A stretch of DNA of 64,000 nt from Phyllobacteriaceae bacterium (GCA_023954255.1 JAMLIH010000003.1:1-64000); one strand, 5' to 3'; shown: positions 16,967 to 26,210, numbered from the stretch's first letter. The notes: generated from the letters alone by a model not told the origin. Translations and numbers: made by a program.

Positions 16967-18798
16967 ATGCCTGGCGGCATAGATGCGTCCGGGCGCGAGC
17001 GGAGAAGCATTGCCATGAAAATGACCACTGAAGAAGCCTTCGTCAAAGTCCTGCAGATGCACGGCATCGAGCATGCCTTTGGCATTATCGGCTCGGCGAT
17101 GATGCCGATTTCCGACCTGTTCCCCAAGGCAGGCATCACCTTCTGGGACTGCGCCCATGAATGCAATGCCGGCATGATGGCCGACGGCTACTCCCGCTCC
17201 ACCGGCAAGATGTCAATGATGGTGGCCCAGAACGGCCCCGGCATCACCAACTTCGTCACCCCGGTCAAGACCGGCTACTGGAACCACACCCCGCTGCTGC
17301 TGGTCACCCCGCAGGCTGCCAACAAGACCATCGGCCAGGGCGGTTTTCAGGAAATCGAACAGATGCGGCTGTTTGCCGACATGGTCTGCTATCAGGAAGA
17401 GGTGCGCGATCCCACCCGCATCGCCGAAGTGCTCAACCGGGTGATCGAGAAGGCCTGGCGCGGTTCGGCTCCGGCCCAGATCAACGTGCCGCGCGATTTC
17501 TGGACCCAGGTGGTCGATATCGAGCTGCCGCAGATCGTCCGTCTCGATCGCGCGCCGGGCGCCGATAGTGCGATCGAGCAAGCCGCCAAACTGCTGTCGG
17601 AGGCCGAATTCCCGGTCATCCTCAACGGCGCCGGCGTGGTGCTTGCAGGTGCCATCGAAGCTTCCGCCAAGCTCGCCGAGCGTCTCTCGGCCCCGGTCTG
17701 CTGCAACTACCAGCACAACGACGCCTTCCCCGGCTCCCATCCGCTGTTTGCAGGCCCGCTCGGCTACAACGGCTCGAAGGCTGCCATGGAGCTGATTTCG
17801 AAGGCGGACGTGGTGCTGGCGCTCGGCACCCGGCTCAACCCGTTCTCCACCCTGCCCGGCTACGGCATCGACTACTGGCCAAAGAACGCAAAGCTCATCC
17901 AGGTCGACATCAATGGCGACCGCATCGGGCTGACCAAGAAGGTCGCCGTCGGCATCCAGGCCGACGCGGCGAAGGTTGCCGGCCAGTTGCTTGAAAAGCT
18001 CGCTTCCAACGCCGGCGACAAGGGCCGCGAGGAGCGCAAGGCGCTGATTCACCAGACCCGGTCCTCCTGGCTGCAGCAGCCGCTTCCTCCATGGACCACG
18101 AGGACGACGATCCCGGCACCACCTGGAACGAGCGCGCCCGCAAGGCAAAACCCGACTGGATGAGCCCGCGCATGGCCTGGCGCGCCATCCAGCAGGCGCT
18201 GCCCAAGGATGCGATCATCTCGTCGGACATCGGCAACAACTGCGCCATCGGCAATGCCTATCCGACCTTCGAAAAGGGCCGCAAATACCTCGCGCCCGGC
18301 CTGTTCGGCCCCTGCGGCTACGGCTTTCCGTCGATTACCGGTGCCAAGATCGGCAATCCGGGCGTGCCGGTTGTCGGCTTTGCAGGTGATGGTGCCTTCG
18401 GTATTTCCATGAACGAGATGACCGCGATCGGCCGCAAGGAATGGCCGCCGATCACCATGGTCGTCTTCCGCAACTACCAGTGGGGCGCGGAAAAGCGCAA
18501 CACCACGCTGTGGTATGACGACAACTTCGTCGGCACCGAACTCGACCCCGATGTCTCCTATGCCAAGATCGCCGTCGCCTGCGGTCTCAAAGGCGTCCAG
18601 GTGCGCACCATGGACGAACTGACGGCAGCTCTTTCCAAGGCAGTTGAGGACCAGATGAAGAACGGCACCACCACCTTCATCGAAGCGCTGATCAACCAGG
18701 AACTGGGCGAACCCTTCCGCCGCGACGCCATGAAAGCGCCGGTGGCCGTTGCCGGCATCGACCCCAGGGACATGAAACCCCAGCAGGGCGCGGTGTGA
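16967..18798 (+). pseudogene. xsc: Sulfoacetaldehyde acetyltransferase, single frameshift
   Basis: Xsc is a thiamine-diphosphate enzyme that converts sulfoacetaldehyde plus phosphate to acetyl phosphate plus sulfite. The ATG at 16967 has a strong GGGAGAG site; the family start MKMTTEEAFVKVLQMHGIEH is at 17015. The N-terminal half runs through AHECNAGMMADGYSRSTGKM to QTRSSWLQQ, then the frame shifts within 18071-18082. The second half resumes as ASSMDHEDDDPGTTWNERAR and continues through the ThDP motif (GFAGDGAFGISMNEM..NYQWGAEKRN) to the stop. Restored length is about 600 residues, typical of Xsc. Apart from one missing base (or two extra) everything is intact, so a sequencing error or very recent lesion is plausible. 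Neighbours (TauR-type regulator, TauE, AckA) fit sulfonate breakdown. Confidence 0.88.
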
Positions 18799-18845
18799 GT
18801 GCAGAGAGCTTGCGTGTCCGGTTTCGCCGCCGTGCCTGAGGCACG

Positions 18846-19604
18846 ATGATTGAAACCCTGGCAAACATGACCGAACTGGCCCCGGGCGAGCTGATACTCT
18901 GCACCGGGGCCATTTTTGTCGCGGCCATCGTGCGCGGCTTCGCAGGCTTCGCCCTGTCGGCACTGATCATGGCCTCGGTCGTCACCATCCTGCCGCCGGT
19001 CGAACTGATCCCGGTCTGCTTTCTGCTTGAGGCGACGGCCAGCCTGATGATGTTTCGCGGCGGCATGAAAGAGGCCGACATGCGTATCGTCTGGGGGCTG
19101 GCGATCAGCTCGGCCGTCGGTTCGCCAATCGGCCTTTACGCCACCACCACCCTGCCCGTTGACACTTCGAAGCTGATTGCCCTGACACTGCTGATCGTGC
19201 TTGCTGCGCTGCAGTTGTTCAAGGTGCGCATTCCCTTGCTGGCAACGAGACCAGGCCTCTATTTTTCCGGTCTGACGGCGGGGATCGCCACCGGCCTTGC
19301 CTCCATCGGCGGCATGGTGGTCGCCCTGTACGTACTGTCCCAGGAAAAAGCGGCGAGAACCATGCGCGCCTCCCTGGTCATGTTCCTGGCCATCACGATG
19401 TTCACCACGCTGATCTATCTGCTGTACTACGAAGTGCTCGACATGATGGCAGCAAGACGCGGACTGGTCTTTGCGCCTGTTGTGATAGCCGGCGTGCTGG
19501 CGGGAAGCTGGCTCTTCCGCCCGTCGCTGGAGGGCTTCTACAAGCGCTTCTGCCTGATCCTTTTGCTCTCGCTTGCCGGCGTCAGTCTGGTCCGGGCCCT
19601 GTAG
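18846..19604 (+). CDS. tauE: TauE/SafE family probable sulfite exporter
   Basis: 252 residues with about eight membrane helices and the duplicated family pattern: AAIVRGFAGFALSALIMASV in the first half and GLTAGIATGLASIGGMVVAL in the second. TauE/SafE proteins export sulfite or other sulfur oxyanions from the cytosol. It follows xsc by 47 bases on the same strand; Xsc releases sulfite, so export of that product is the natural role. A taurine transporter, taurine dehydrogenase or Tpa is not seen next to it, so the upstream source of sulfoacetaldehyde lies elsewhere. Confidence 0.85.
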   Translation: MIETLANMTELAPGELILCTGAIFVAAIVRGFAGFALSALIMASVVTILPPVELIPVCFLLEATASLMMFRGGMKEADMRIVWGLAISSAVGSPIGLYATTTLPVDTSKLIALTLLIVLAALQLFKVRIPLLATRPGLYFSGLTAGIATGLASIGGMVVALYVLSQEKAARTMRASLVMFLAITMFTTLIYLLYYEVLDMMAARRGLVFAPVVIAGVLAGSWLFRPSLEGFYKRFCLILLLSLAGVSLVRAL

Positions 19605-19703
19605 CAATCCGCAAAGGAGCGGCAGGCATCCCCTCACCCCTTGCTTTTGCGGTCACAGCCCTGCTAACGCTCGCCCATCGAACGCTCACAGCCGGATTTT
19701 CCC

Positions 19704-20912
19704 ATGCCGAAATACGCCTCACTCGTCACCCGAACCGCCAATGAAGGATCCGCCGCCTGGAGCATTCTGTTTCAGGCCTGGAAGGACAAGGCTGCGGGCG
19801 AGGACGTGATCATCCTTGCCGTCGGCGATCCCGACTTCAACACGCCGCAAAAAATCATCGACAGCGCCAAGCAGGCGATGGATGCCGGCCATACCCATTA
19901 CATCGACATTCCCGGCCTCCCCGCCCTGCGCGAGGCGGTGGCGGATGAACTGATGCGCGTCTCCGGCGCGCCGACGCAGGATTACCGCCTCACCCCCGAC
20001 AATGTGATGATCTGCCAGGGTACCCAGAACGCGCTGTTTGCCGCCTCGTTGTGCCTGCTCGAAGAGGGCGACGAGATCATCGCGCTGGAGCCGATGTACC
20101 TGACCTATCAGGCGACCTTCGAGATCAACGGCGCAAAGCTGGTACCGGTCGCCTGCCCGCGCGAAACCGGCTTCCGCCCGCAGCCCGACCTGATCGAAAA
20201 GGCGGTAACGCCGAAAACCCGCGCCATTCTGTTCGCCAATCCCAACAACCCGACGGGTGCCGTCTTCACTTCGGCCGAACTGGAAGCCATCGCCGGGATC
20301 GCCAAACGTCATGATCTTTGGGTGATCGCAGACGAGGTCTATGCCGGCCAGGTTTATGACGGCAGGCATCACTCGATCGCGGCGCTGCCCGGCATGGCCG
20401 AGCGTACCGTGACCTGCGGCAGCCTGTCCAAGGCGCTCGCCATGACCGGCTGGCGCATCGGCTGGGTCGCCGGCCCCGAGGAATTCATCCATCACTGCCA
20501 CCATGCCGGCATCACCATGCATTACGGTGTTTCGGCTTTCATTCAGCATGCCTCGGTCACCGCACTGCGCGACTGCCACAAGGATGTCGAGGAAATGCGC
20601 GATGCCTACCGCCGCCGCTGCAACATCGTGCTGGACAAGCTTTCCGGCGCGCCGGGCCTGCACCCGATTGCACCGCAGGGAGCGATGTATGTGCTGCTCG
20701 ACGTCACCGGCACGGGCTACGGCTCGGCAGACTTCGCCGAAGAGCTATACCGGCACGAAAAGGTCGCCGTACTCGATGCCAAACCCTTCGGTAGGTCGGC
20801 CGATGGCTGTGTGCGCATCGCCTTCACCCTCTCCGACGACGACATCGCCGAGGCTTGCGACCGCATCTACCGCTTTGCCGCCAGCCGGCACAATGAACGC
20901 AAGGCATCCTGA
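19704..20912 (+). CDS. Class I/II pyridoxal phosphate aminotransferase
   Basis: 402 residues of the AspC/aromatic aminotransferase type. Seen: ILAVGDPDFNTPQKIID, HYIDIPGLPALREAVADEL, ICQGTQNALFAASLCLLEEG, NPNNPTGAVFTSAELEAI, VIADEVYAGQVYDG and the PLP-lysine site GSLSKALAMTGWRIGWVAGP. The C-terminus has VRIAFTLSDDDIAEAC. It would transfer an amino group from an amino acid to a 2-oxo acid; the specificity is not visible. The stop is directly followed by the crotonase gene, so the two are probably cotranscribed. A link to the xsc/tauE block 100 bases upstream is possible but unproven. Confidence 0.9.
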   Translation: MPKYASLVTRTANEGSAAWSILFQAWKDKAAGEDVIILAVGDPDFNTPQKIIDSAKQAMDAGHTHYIDIPGLPALREAVADELMRVSGAPTQDYRLTPDNVMICQGTQNALFAASLCLLEEGDEIIALEPMYLTYQATFEINGAKLVPVACPRETGFRPQPDLIEKAVTPKTRAILFANPNNPTGAVFTSAELEAIAGIAKRHDLWVIADEVYAGQVYDGRHHSIAALPGMAERTVTCGSLSKALAMTGWRIGWVAGPEEFIHHCHHAGITMHYGVSAFIQHASVTALRDCHKDVEEMRDAYRRRCNIVLDKLSGAPGLHPIAPQGAMYVLLDVTGTGYGSADFAEELYRHEKVAVLDAKPFGRSADGCVRIAFTLSDDDIAEACDRIYRFAASRHNERKAS

Positions 20913-20913
20913 C

Positions 20914-21696
20914 ATGGACGGAAACCTGGTCCTTATCCGCGACGAAGGTGGTGTACGCCATCTGACACTCAATCGGCCGCACGCAAGGAATGCCATGTCG
21001 CTGGCCCTGCTGGAGGAACTTGTCGGCGCACTCGATGACGCCGAAAGGAGCGACGCCATCCGAATAGTCGTGGTACGCGGCTCTGACGGCACCTTCTCGG
21101 CAGGCGCCGACATCAAGGACATGGCGAACGCCCGCAATGCGGACGACCCGGCCGAGGCGATCTACCGGCTTTCCTGTGCCTTCGGCGCCATGGTGGCGCG
21201 TTTTGCCACCACGCCGAAGACCGTTATCACGGCGCTGGAAGGCGCAGTGATGGGCGGCGGCTTCGGCCTTGCCTGCGCTTCCGACATCGCCATTGCCTCC
21301 CATACCGTCAAGTTCGCCCTGCCGGAGGCAACCCTCGGCCTGATCCCGGCCCAGATCGCCCCGGTTCTGCTCGAGCGCATCGGCTATTCGGAAGCCAAGC
21401 GCCTGACGGTCACCGGCGCACGCATCGGTGCGGAGGAAGCCATGCGCATCGGCCTCGTCCATGCGGTGACGGACGACATGGATACGGCCCTCGGTCAGGC
21501 TATCGAGCACGCGCTGACCTGTGCGCCCGAAGCGGTGGCAGTATCGAAGAAACTGTTGCGGGATGCCCGTTTCGTACAGTCCGACACGCTGGTCGAACAC
21601 GCAGCAAACCTGTTTGTCGAAGCGGTGACGGGCAAGGAGGGGGCGGAAGGAACGCTGGCCTTCGTGGAAAAGCGCAAGGCGCGCTGGATGCCCTGA
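20914..21696 (+). CDS. Enoyl-CoA hydratase/isomerase family protein
   Basis: 260 residues from ATG 20914, one base after the aminotransferase stop; an in-frame ATG at 20893 would overlap that gene. Crotonase-fold features: LTLNRPHARNAMSLALLEEL, the oxyanion-hole segments FSAGADIKDMA and GAVMGGGFGLACASDIAIAS, PEATLGLIPAQIAPVLLERI, and a C-terminal FVEKRKARWMP. Family members hydrate or isomerise acyl-CoA thioesters. Tight coupling to an aminotransferase suggests amino-acid breakdown through a CoA thioester, but the substrate is unknown. It is intact, unlike the crotonase gene at 4904. Confidence 0.9.
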   Translation: MDGNLVLIRDEGGVRHLTLNRPHARNAMSLALLEELVGALDDAERSDAIRIVVVRGSDGTFSAGADIKDMANARNADDPAEAIYRLSCAFGAMVARFATTPKTVITALEGAVMGGGFGLACASDIAIASHTVKFALPEATLGLIPAQIAPVLLERIGYSEAKRLTVTGARIGAEEAMRIGLVHAVTDDMDTALGQAIEHALTCAPEAVAVSKKLLRDARFVQSDTLVEHAANLFVEAVTGKEGAEGTLAFVEKRKARWMP

Positions 21697-21738
21697 TCGT
21701 GAGGGAGCCAGTGCCACCAGCAGGCAGCACTGCCGGTC

Positions 21739-21981
21739 TTACATCTCGACAACGCGGGCCGAACGCACGCTCATGCGGTCTGAAACATGGCTCAGGCACG
21801 TGGTGTCGATGTTGGGCCATACCTGCGAGCGGCAGTCGACATGACCTTCACGGCCCTCGATAACAGCACTTGCGGAGCGGATGTCGGTTACCCCGTCGTC
21901 AGTACCCCTGCCGGCAGCAAGCGCTGCGGCACCGGTGATGGCGGCGGAAACGGCGATAGCGGCAAAAAGCATTTTCAACAT
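21739..21981 (-). CDS. Small exported protein, unknown function
   Basis: 80 residues from ATG 21981 with a GGGGAAG ribosome site. Residues 1-24 (MLKMLFAAIAVSAAITGAAALAAG) are a clear signal peptide. The mature part of about 57 residues has two cysteines (in HVDCRSQVWPNIDTTCLSHV) that could form one disulfide, and an MSVRSARVVEM tail. It resembles the small secreted two-Cys proteins common in rhizobia but no named family was recognised. Confidence 0.6.
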   Translation of the reverse strand: MLKMLFAAIAVSAAITGAAALAAGRGTDDGVTDIRSASAVIEGREGHVDCRSQVWPNIDTTCLSHVSDRMSVRSARVVEM

Positions 21982-22076
21982 GGGACTTCCCCTTTCTGTT
22001 GATCCCATAGTCGCCTAAACGCCCATCTGCCGCTGTGCGTTCCGTCACACGCCATGAAAGGGCGGGCAGCGGCAAC

Positions 22077-22106
22077 GAAAAAGGCGGCTCGAAAGCCGCC
22101 TTTTTC
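22077..22106 (-). terminator. Intrinsic terminator after the cytochrome b561 gene
   Basis: GGCGGCT..AGCCGCC stem with a CGAA-type loop, A-run on one side and T-run on the other, 16 bases beyond the minus-strand stop at 22122. It can work in both directions. Confidence 0.85.
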
Positions 22107-22121
22107 CTTAATTTCAATGTT

Positions 22122-22652
22122 TTAGCGATACCACATGCGTCGCAGCAGCTCGTCCTTCAGAAGGAAGTGGTGATACAGGGCGGCTCCCGCATGCACGATC
22201 AGCAGCGCAAACATCACCTTGGCGCCAATCCCGTGCGGCATCCTCGGGGCATAGCCGCCGAAATCGGGCAATGACCCCGGCGCCCCGCCAAAGACAATCT
22301 CGCCCGCCCCCGACAGCACCATCATGCCGACGCCGCTGGCCGCCATACCGAGGATCACCACATAAAACAGCACATGGACACCCTGTGCGGCCCTTTCCTG
22401 CCAGGCTGGCGTGGTCCCGGCCGGCTCCGGCTTTTTGTCGAAACGCCACCACCAGAAGATGCGCAACACCGTCAGCAACCCGACCAGCACGCCCACCGGC
22501 GCATGGATCATCAGCAACTGCGCCTTGGCGGCCGAATCCGTCATGCCGTCCAGGCGATTGCCGGAGATCAGCAAGCCGACAATCAGCAACGCGGTAAGCC
22601 AGTGAATGGTGACGGCAACGCTGCCGTATTTGTTTGGTGTACTCTTCTGCAT
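22122..22652 (-). CDS. Cytochrome b561 family membrane protein
   Basis: 176 residues, four membrane helices. The heme-ligand histidines are visible in VAVTIHWLTALLIVGLLISG (His17), LMIHAPVGVLVGLLTVLRIFW (His50), VHVLFYVVILGMAASG and LIVHAGAALYHHFLLKDELL. Bacterial b561 proteins pass electrons across the inner membrane, often from quinol or superoxide. It is divergent from a MarR-type regulator whose probable operator lies in the 105-base spacer, so redox-responsive control is likely. Confidence 0.88.
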   Translation of the reverse strand: MQKSTPNKYGSVAVTIHWLTALLIVGLLISGNRLDGMTDSAAKAQLLMIHAPVGVLVGLLTVLRIFWWWRFDKKPEPAGTTPAWQERAAQGVHVLFYVVILGMAASGVGMMVLSGAGEIVFGGAPGSLPDFGGYAPRMPHGIGAKVMFALLIVHAGAALYHHFLLKDELLRRMWYR

Positions 22653-22723
22653 CGGGTTTCTCCGAACAAACGGCGGCGCACCGGCATTGACAAGCCCTGC
22701 GCCATCGCGGTAACGGTTATTAG

Positions 22724-22753
22724 TTTACATAGAAATGATTTACATGGAAATAA
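22724..22753 (+). promoter_or_regulatory. Tandem 15-bp direct repeats: probable MarR operator
   Basis: TTTACATAGAAATGA (22724-22738) is followed without gap by TTTACATGGAAATAA (22739-22753): 13 of 15 bases match. The second copy, with one base before it, forms a near-perfect palindrome ATTTACATGGAAAT. The block ends four bases before the MarR start codon and sits between it and the divergent cytochrome b561 gene. Confidence 0.6.
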
Positions 22754-22757
22754 TATA

Positions 22758-23201
22758 ATGTCAAGCGGCGATCTCCAGCCCCCCGCCCGCTCCCTCGGCC
22801 GGCTGCTCAACAACGTCACGAATAGTGCCAATGCACTGGCCAACGACATGCTGGCCGAATACGGGCTGACATTGCCGCAATGGGTCCTGATGTCGGCCTT
22901 GTGGCGCCGCGACGGACTGCTTGTCAGCGAACTCTCGGCCTTCTCCGGCAATCTCCTTCCTGCCACCTCCCGTATCGTCGCCCGCATGGAGGACGGAGGT
23001 TTCGTCGAGCGAAGGCCTGATGCACAGGACCGCCGTGCCGTACGCGTTTACCTGACGGGCAAGGGCCGGACGCTTTCCCATCTGCGCGACTTCTACCTCA
23101 AGGTAAACGCCCGCCTGCTGGGCGGGTTGGGCGAGGCAGAGATCGAAACCCTTTTTTTGCTGCTCGAACGGGTGCAGGCAAACGCTGCGCAAGGCCGCTG
23201 A
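22758..23201 (+). CDS. MarR family transcriptional regulator
   Basis: 147 residues from ATG 22758. The winged helix has the family layout: ANDMLAEYGLTLPQWVLMSALWRRDGLLVSELSAFSGNLLPATSRIVARMEDGGFVERRPDAQDRRAVRVYLTGKG, where the DxRxxxVxLT wing is diagnostic. The N- and C-terminal helices form the dimer interface. MarR proteins are ligand- or oxidant-sensing repressors. Adjacent direct repeats overlap its own start region, so it probably represses itself and the divergent cytochrome b561 gene. It has no nearby cysteine motif for thiol sensing. Confidence 0.88.
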   Translation: MSSGDLQPPARSLGRLLNNVTNSANALANDMLAEYGLTLPQWVLMSALWRRDGLLVSELSAFSGNLLPATSRIVARMEDGGFVERRPDAQDRRAVRVYLTGKGRTLSHLRDFYLKVNARLLGGLGEAEIETLFLLLERVQANAAQGR

Positions 23202-23293
23202 CGGAACTGCCGCTGCCGCCGCCGGAACTTCCTTGCGCTTTTGTTTCAGGCAGTTGAATCTGCATGGCAGCGGCCGCGCACAAGGGATTCAAA

Positions 23294-24820
23294 ATGCAGC
23301 AAAAACCCAACATCCTCATCATCATGGTCGACCAGCTTAACGGCACGCTGTTTCCCGATGGGCCGGCGGATTGGCTGCACGCACCGAACCTGAAAAAACT
23401 TGCCGAACGTTCCGCTCGCTTTGCCAACAACTACACCGCAAGCCCGCTCTGCGCGCCGGGCCGCGCCTCCTTCATGTCAGGACAGCTGCCGCGCCGTACC
23501 CGCGTCTACGACAATGCTGCCGAATTTGCCTCCGACATCCCGACCTATGCCCACCATCTGCGCCGCGCCGGCTATGCGACCTGCCTTTCCGGCAAGATGC
23601 ATTTCGTCGGCCCCGATCAGTTGCACGGTTTCGAGGAGCGGCTGACCACCGACATCTATCCCGCCGATTTCGGCTGGACACCCGACTACCGCAAACCCGG
23701 CGAGCGCATCGACTGGTGGTATCACAACATGGGCTCGGTGACCGGTGCCGGCATTGCCGAGATCACCAATCAGCTCGAATATGATGACAACGTCGCCCAT
23801 GAGGCGAAGATGAAGCTCTACGATCTGGCACGCTCCTCCGACAGGCAGGAGCGCCGCCCCTGGTGCCTCACCGTTTCCTTCACCCACCCTCACGACCCCT
23901 ATGTGGCGCGCCGCAGGTACTGGGACCTCTACGAGGATTGCGAGCACCTGTTGCCGCCGGTTCCAGCCATCCCCTTCGATGAGCAGGATGCCCATGCCCA
24001 GCGCATCTTCAAGGCCAATGACTGGCTCAGCTATGACATTACGCAGGAGGATGTCCGCCGCTCGCGGCGAGCCTATTTCGCCAACATCTCCTATCTCGAC
24101 GACAAGGTGGGAGACCTGCTGGAGACGCTGGAAGCAACCCGCCAGACCGAAAACACCGTCATCGTCTTCTGTTCCGACCACGGCGACATGCTCGGCGAAC
24201 GCGGATTGTGGTTCAAGATGTGCTTCTACGAGGGTTCTTCGCGCGTGCCGCTGATGATCGCAGCGCCGCAGATCAAACCGGGCCTTGTCAGCGAGCCGGT
24301 ATCGAACGTCGACATTCTGCCGACGCTCTGCGACCTCGCCGGCATCGACATGAGCGAAATCGCGCCCTGGACCGATGGCGAGAGCCTGCTGCCGGTGGCA
24401 GGCGGCGAGCCGCGCGCCCATCCTGTCCTGATCGAATACGCCGCCGAGGCTAGCTACGCCCCGCTCGTCTCGATGATCGACGGGCGCTACAAATTCAACC
24501 ATTGCGAACTCGACCCGCCGCAGCTTTTCGATCTCGAGGCCGATCCGCACGAACAGGTAAACCTTGCAAAACGCCCGGAGAATGCCGGGCTGGTCGAGAC
24601 CTGGATGAGCCGCATCCGCGCCCAGTGGGACATGGCGGCCTATGACGCGGAGGTCCGTGCCTCACAGGCCCGTCGCTGGGTGGTCTATGAGGCGCTCAGA
24701 AACGGTGCCTATTACCCCTGGGACTTCCAGCCCCTCAAGCAGGCTTCCGAGCAATACATGCGCAACCACATGAACCTCGACAACCTGGAAGGCGACAAAC
24801 GGTTTCCGCGGGGCGAGTGA
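23294..24820 (+). CDS. betC: Choline-sulfatase
   Basis: 508 residues from ATG 23294 (AAGGGA upstream; a further ATG at 23264 is less likely). It hydrolyses choline-O-sulfate to choline and sulfate in the cytosol. Arylsulfatase signatures: KPNILIIMVDQL for metal binding and SPLCAPGRASFMSGQ, where Cys53 would become formylglycine. Long conserved BetC stretches follow: RVYDNAAEFASDIPTYAHHL, CLSGKMHFVGPDQLHGFEER, FCSDHGDMLGERGLW. The C-terminal QYMRNHMNLD matches the family. It precedes the Rieske oxygenase gene by about 150 bases; betABI are not here. Products would feed choline and betaine breakdown. Confidence 0.93.
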   Translation: MQQKPNILIIMVDQLNGTLFPDGPADWLHAPNLKKLAERSARFANNYTASPLCAPGRASFMSGQLPRRTRVYDNAAEFASDIPTYAHHLRRAGYATCLSGKMHFVGPDQLHGFEERLTTDIYPADFGWTPDYRKPGERIDWWYHNMGSVTGAGIAEITNQLEYDDNVAHEAKMKLYDLARSSDRQERRPWCLTVSFTHPHDPYVARRRYWDLYEDCEHLLPPVPAIPFDEQDAHAQRIFKANDWLSYDITQEDVRRSRRAYFANISYLDDKVGDLLETLEATRQTENTVIVFCSDHGDMLGERGLWFKMCFYEGSSRVPLMIAAPQIKPGLVSEPVSNVDILPTLCDLAGIDMSEIAPWTDGESLLPVAGGEPRAHPVLIEYAAEASYAPLVSMIDGRYKFNHCELDPPQLFDLEADPHEQVNLAKRPENAGLVETWMSRIRAQWDMAAYDAEVRASQARRWVVYEALRNGAYYPWDFQPLKQASEQYMRNHMNLDNLEGDKRFPRGE

Positions 24821-24872
24821 GTTCCGCTCCCATAGCCGCCGGTTGACGAAGCCACCGTCCACCGCTTTTGAC

Positions 24873-24939
24873 CGCAGACACTTGTCTGCGCACACCGCCG
24901 ATCAAGGCCATCGCGAAATGCCATGCGCTGCGCTATAAT
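24873..24939 (+). promoter_or_regulatory. Palindrome plus -10 box upstream of the Rieske oxygenase gene
   Basis: CGCAGACA-CT-TGTCTGCG (24873-24890) is a perfect 8-bp inverted repeat. TATAAT lies at 24934-24939, 36 bases before the start codon, with no good -35 box. A weak -35 with an upstream palindrome suits an activator-dependent promoter. Confidence 0.45.
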
Positions 24940-24974
24940 TGCGGGACCTAAATCTGCACTCGATCCGGTGGCCG

Positions 24975-26210
24975 ATGACTGACGACCGAATACTCGAAAA
25001 AGGGTTCAACGGGCTCGCCTCGGCGCAGCCCACCCTGCCGGCCTCGTGGTATTTCGACCCGGCGCATTTCGAACGCGAGATGCGCGAAATCTGGCACCGG
25101 AACTGGATCTATCTCTGCCGGGCGGACAGTCTGTCTGCGGCAGGCGAATTCCGCACCTTTGCAATTGGCAGCCAGGAAATAGTCGTGGTCCGTGGCGAGG
25201 ACGCTGCCATCCACGGCTTCTTCAATACCTGCCGCCATCGCGGTTCAACCCTCTGCACCGAGGAAACAGGCAGGTTCGACCGCCGCATAACCTGTCCCTA
25301 TCACCAGTGGGCCTATGGCCTCGACGGCCGCCTGCTGGCCACAGGCCGCATGCGCCAGGTCGCAGGTTTCGACCGTTCCGGTTACGGCCTGCACAAGGTC
25401 GCCATTGCACAGTGGGGCGGCTGCATCTTCGCCAACCTTGCGGGCGCAGACACAAAACCGTTCGACGATGTTTTTGGCAGTGAACTCTCCTTCATCGCGT
25501 CCTGGCCGATGGAGAGTCTGGTCGTCGGCCACCGCTACAGCAAGGAACTCGCCTGCAACTGGAAAATCTTCTGGGAGAACTACAACGAGTGCCTGCATTG
25601 CCCGAACATCCACCCGGAACTTTGCGAGCTGGTGCCGATCTACGGGCGCGGCATCATGGCCCGGCGGGACGATCCGCAATGGCATGAATTTGCCGAAGAC
25701 AGCACGCCATTGCGCTCGGGCGGGCTTCGCGAAGGGGCACAAACCTGGTCCATGGACGGTTCCGCACAGGACGAACTGCCTGGCCTGACCGACGAAGAAC
25801 GCGCATCAGGACAGCGCTACGCCACCCTGCTGCCTTCAATCTTCATCGCCGCACATGTCGACTACGTGCGCATCGTCCGGCTGGTGCCGCTGGCGCCGGA
25901 GAAAACCGGGCTTACAGCCGAATGGCTGTTCCGTCCGGCCATGCTTGAACGGCCGGACTTCGACCTTGCGCGGATCACGGACTTCGCCACCCTGGTGATG
26001 GAGCAGGACGGCATGGCCTGCGAGCTCAATCAGCGCGGATTAAAGGCCGCCCCTTATGAGCAGGGCGTACTGATGCAGGAGGAATACGAGGTGTTCCTCT
26101 TCCAGGACTGGATCCGCGAATCCCTTGGTGAAGCGCGGCTCAGTCCTCCACCGGAAAGCCGGGCGAGCCGGAGGCGGCCCGTTCAGGCCAAACCGCCAAA
26201 GCCCGCCTGA
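24975..26210 (+). CDS. Rieske non-heme iron oxygenase, glycine betaine/carnitine monooxygenase type
   Basis: 411 residues from ATG 24975. The Rieske cluster ligands are Cys86, His88, Cys107 and His110 (NTCRHRG..CPYHQW). The iron site includes His208 and His213 in NYNECLHCPNIHPEL, with a Glu (205) where most ring hydroxylases have the bridging Asp; a glutamate there is recalled for carnitine monooxygenase CntA and relatives. Such enzymes (GbcA, CntA, stachydrine demethylase) oxidise quaternary amines using a separate reductase. No reductase gene is adjacent. Placement after betC and among dimethylglycine dehydrogenase-like genes favours glycine betaine as substrate, giving dimethylglycine and formaldehyde. 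The last 20 residues are basic and proline-rich. Confidence 0.87.
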   Translation: MTDDRILEKGFNGLASAQPTLPASWYFDPAHFEREMREIWHRNWIYLCRADSLSAAGEFRTFAIGSQEIVVVRGEDAAIHGFFNTCRHRGSTLCTEETGRFDRRITCPYHQWAYGLDGRLLATGRMRQVAGFDRSGYGLHKVAIAQWGGCIFANLAGADTKPFDDVFGSELSFIASWPMESLVVGHRYSKELACNWKIFWENYNECLHCPNIHPELCELVPIYGRGIMARRDDPQWHEFAEDSTPLRSGGLREGAQTWSMDGSAQDELPGLTDEERASGQRYATLLPSIFIAAHVDYVRIVRLVPLAPEKTGLTAEWLFRPAMLERPDFDLARITDFATLVMEQDGMACELNQRGLKAAPYEQGVLMQEEYEVFLFQDWIRESLGEARLSPPPESRASRRRPVQAKPPKPA

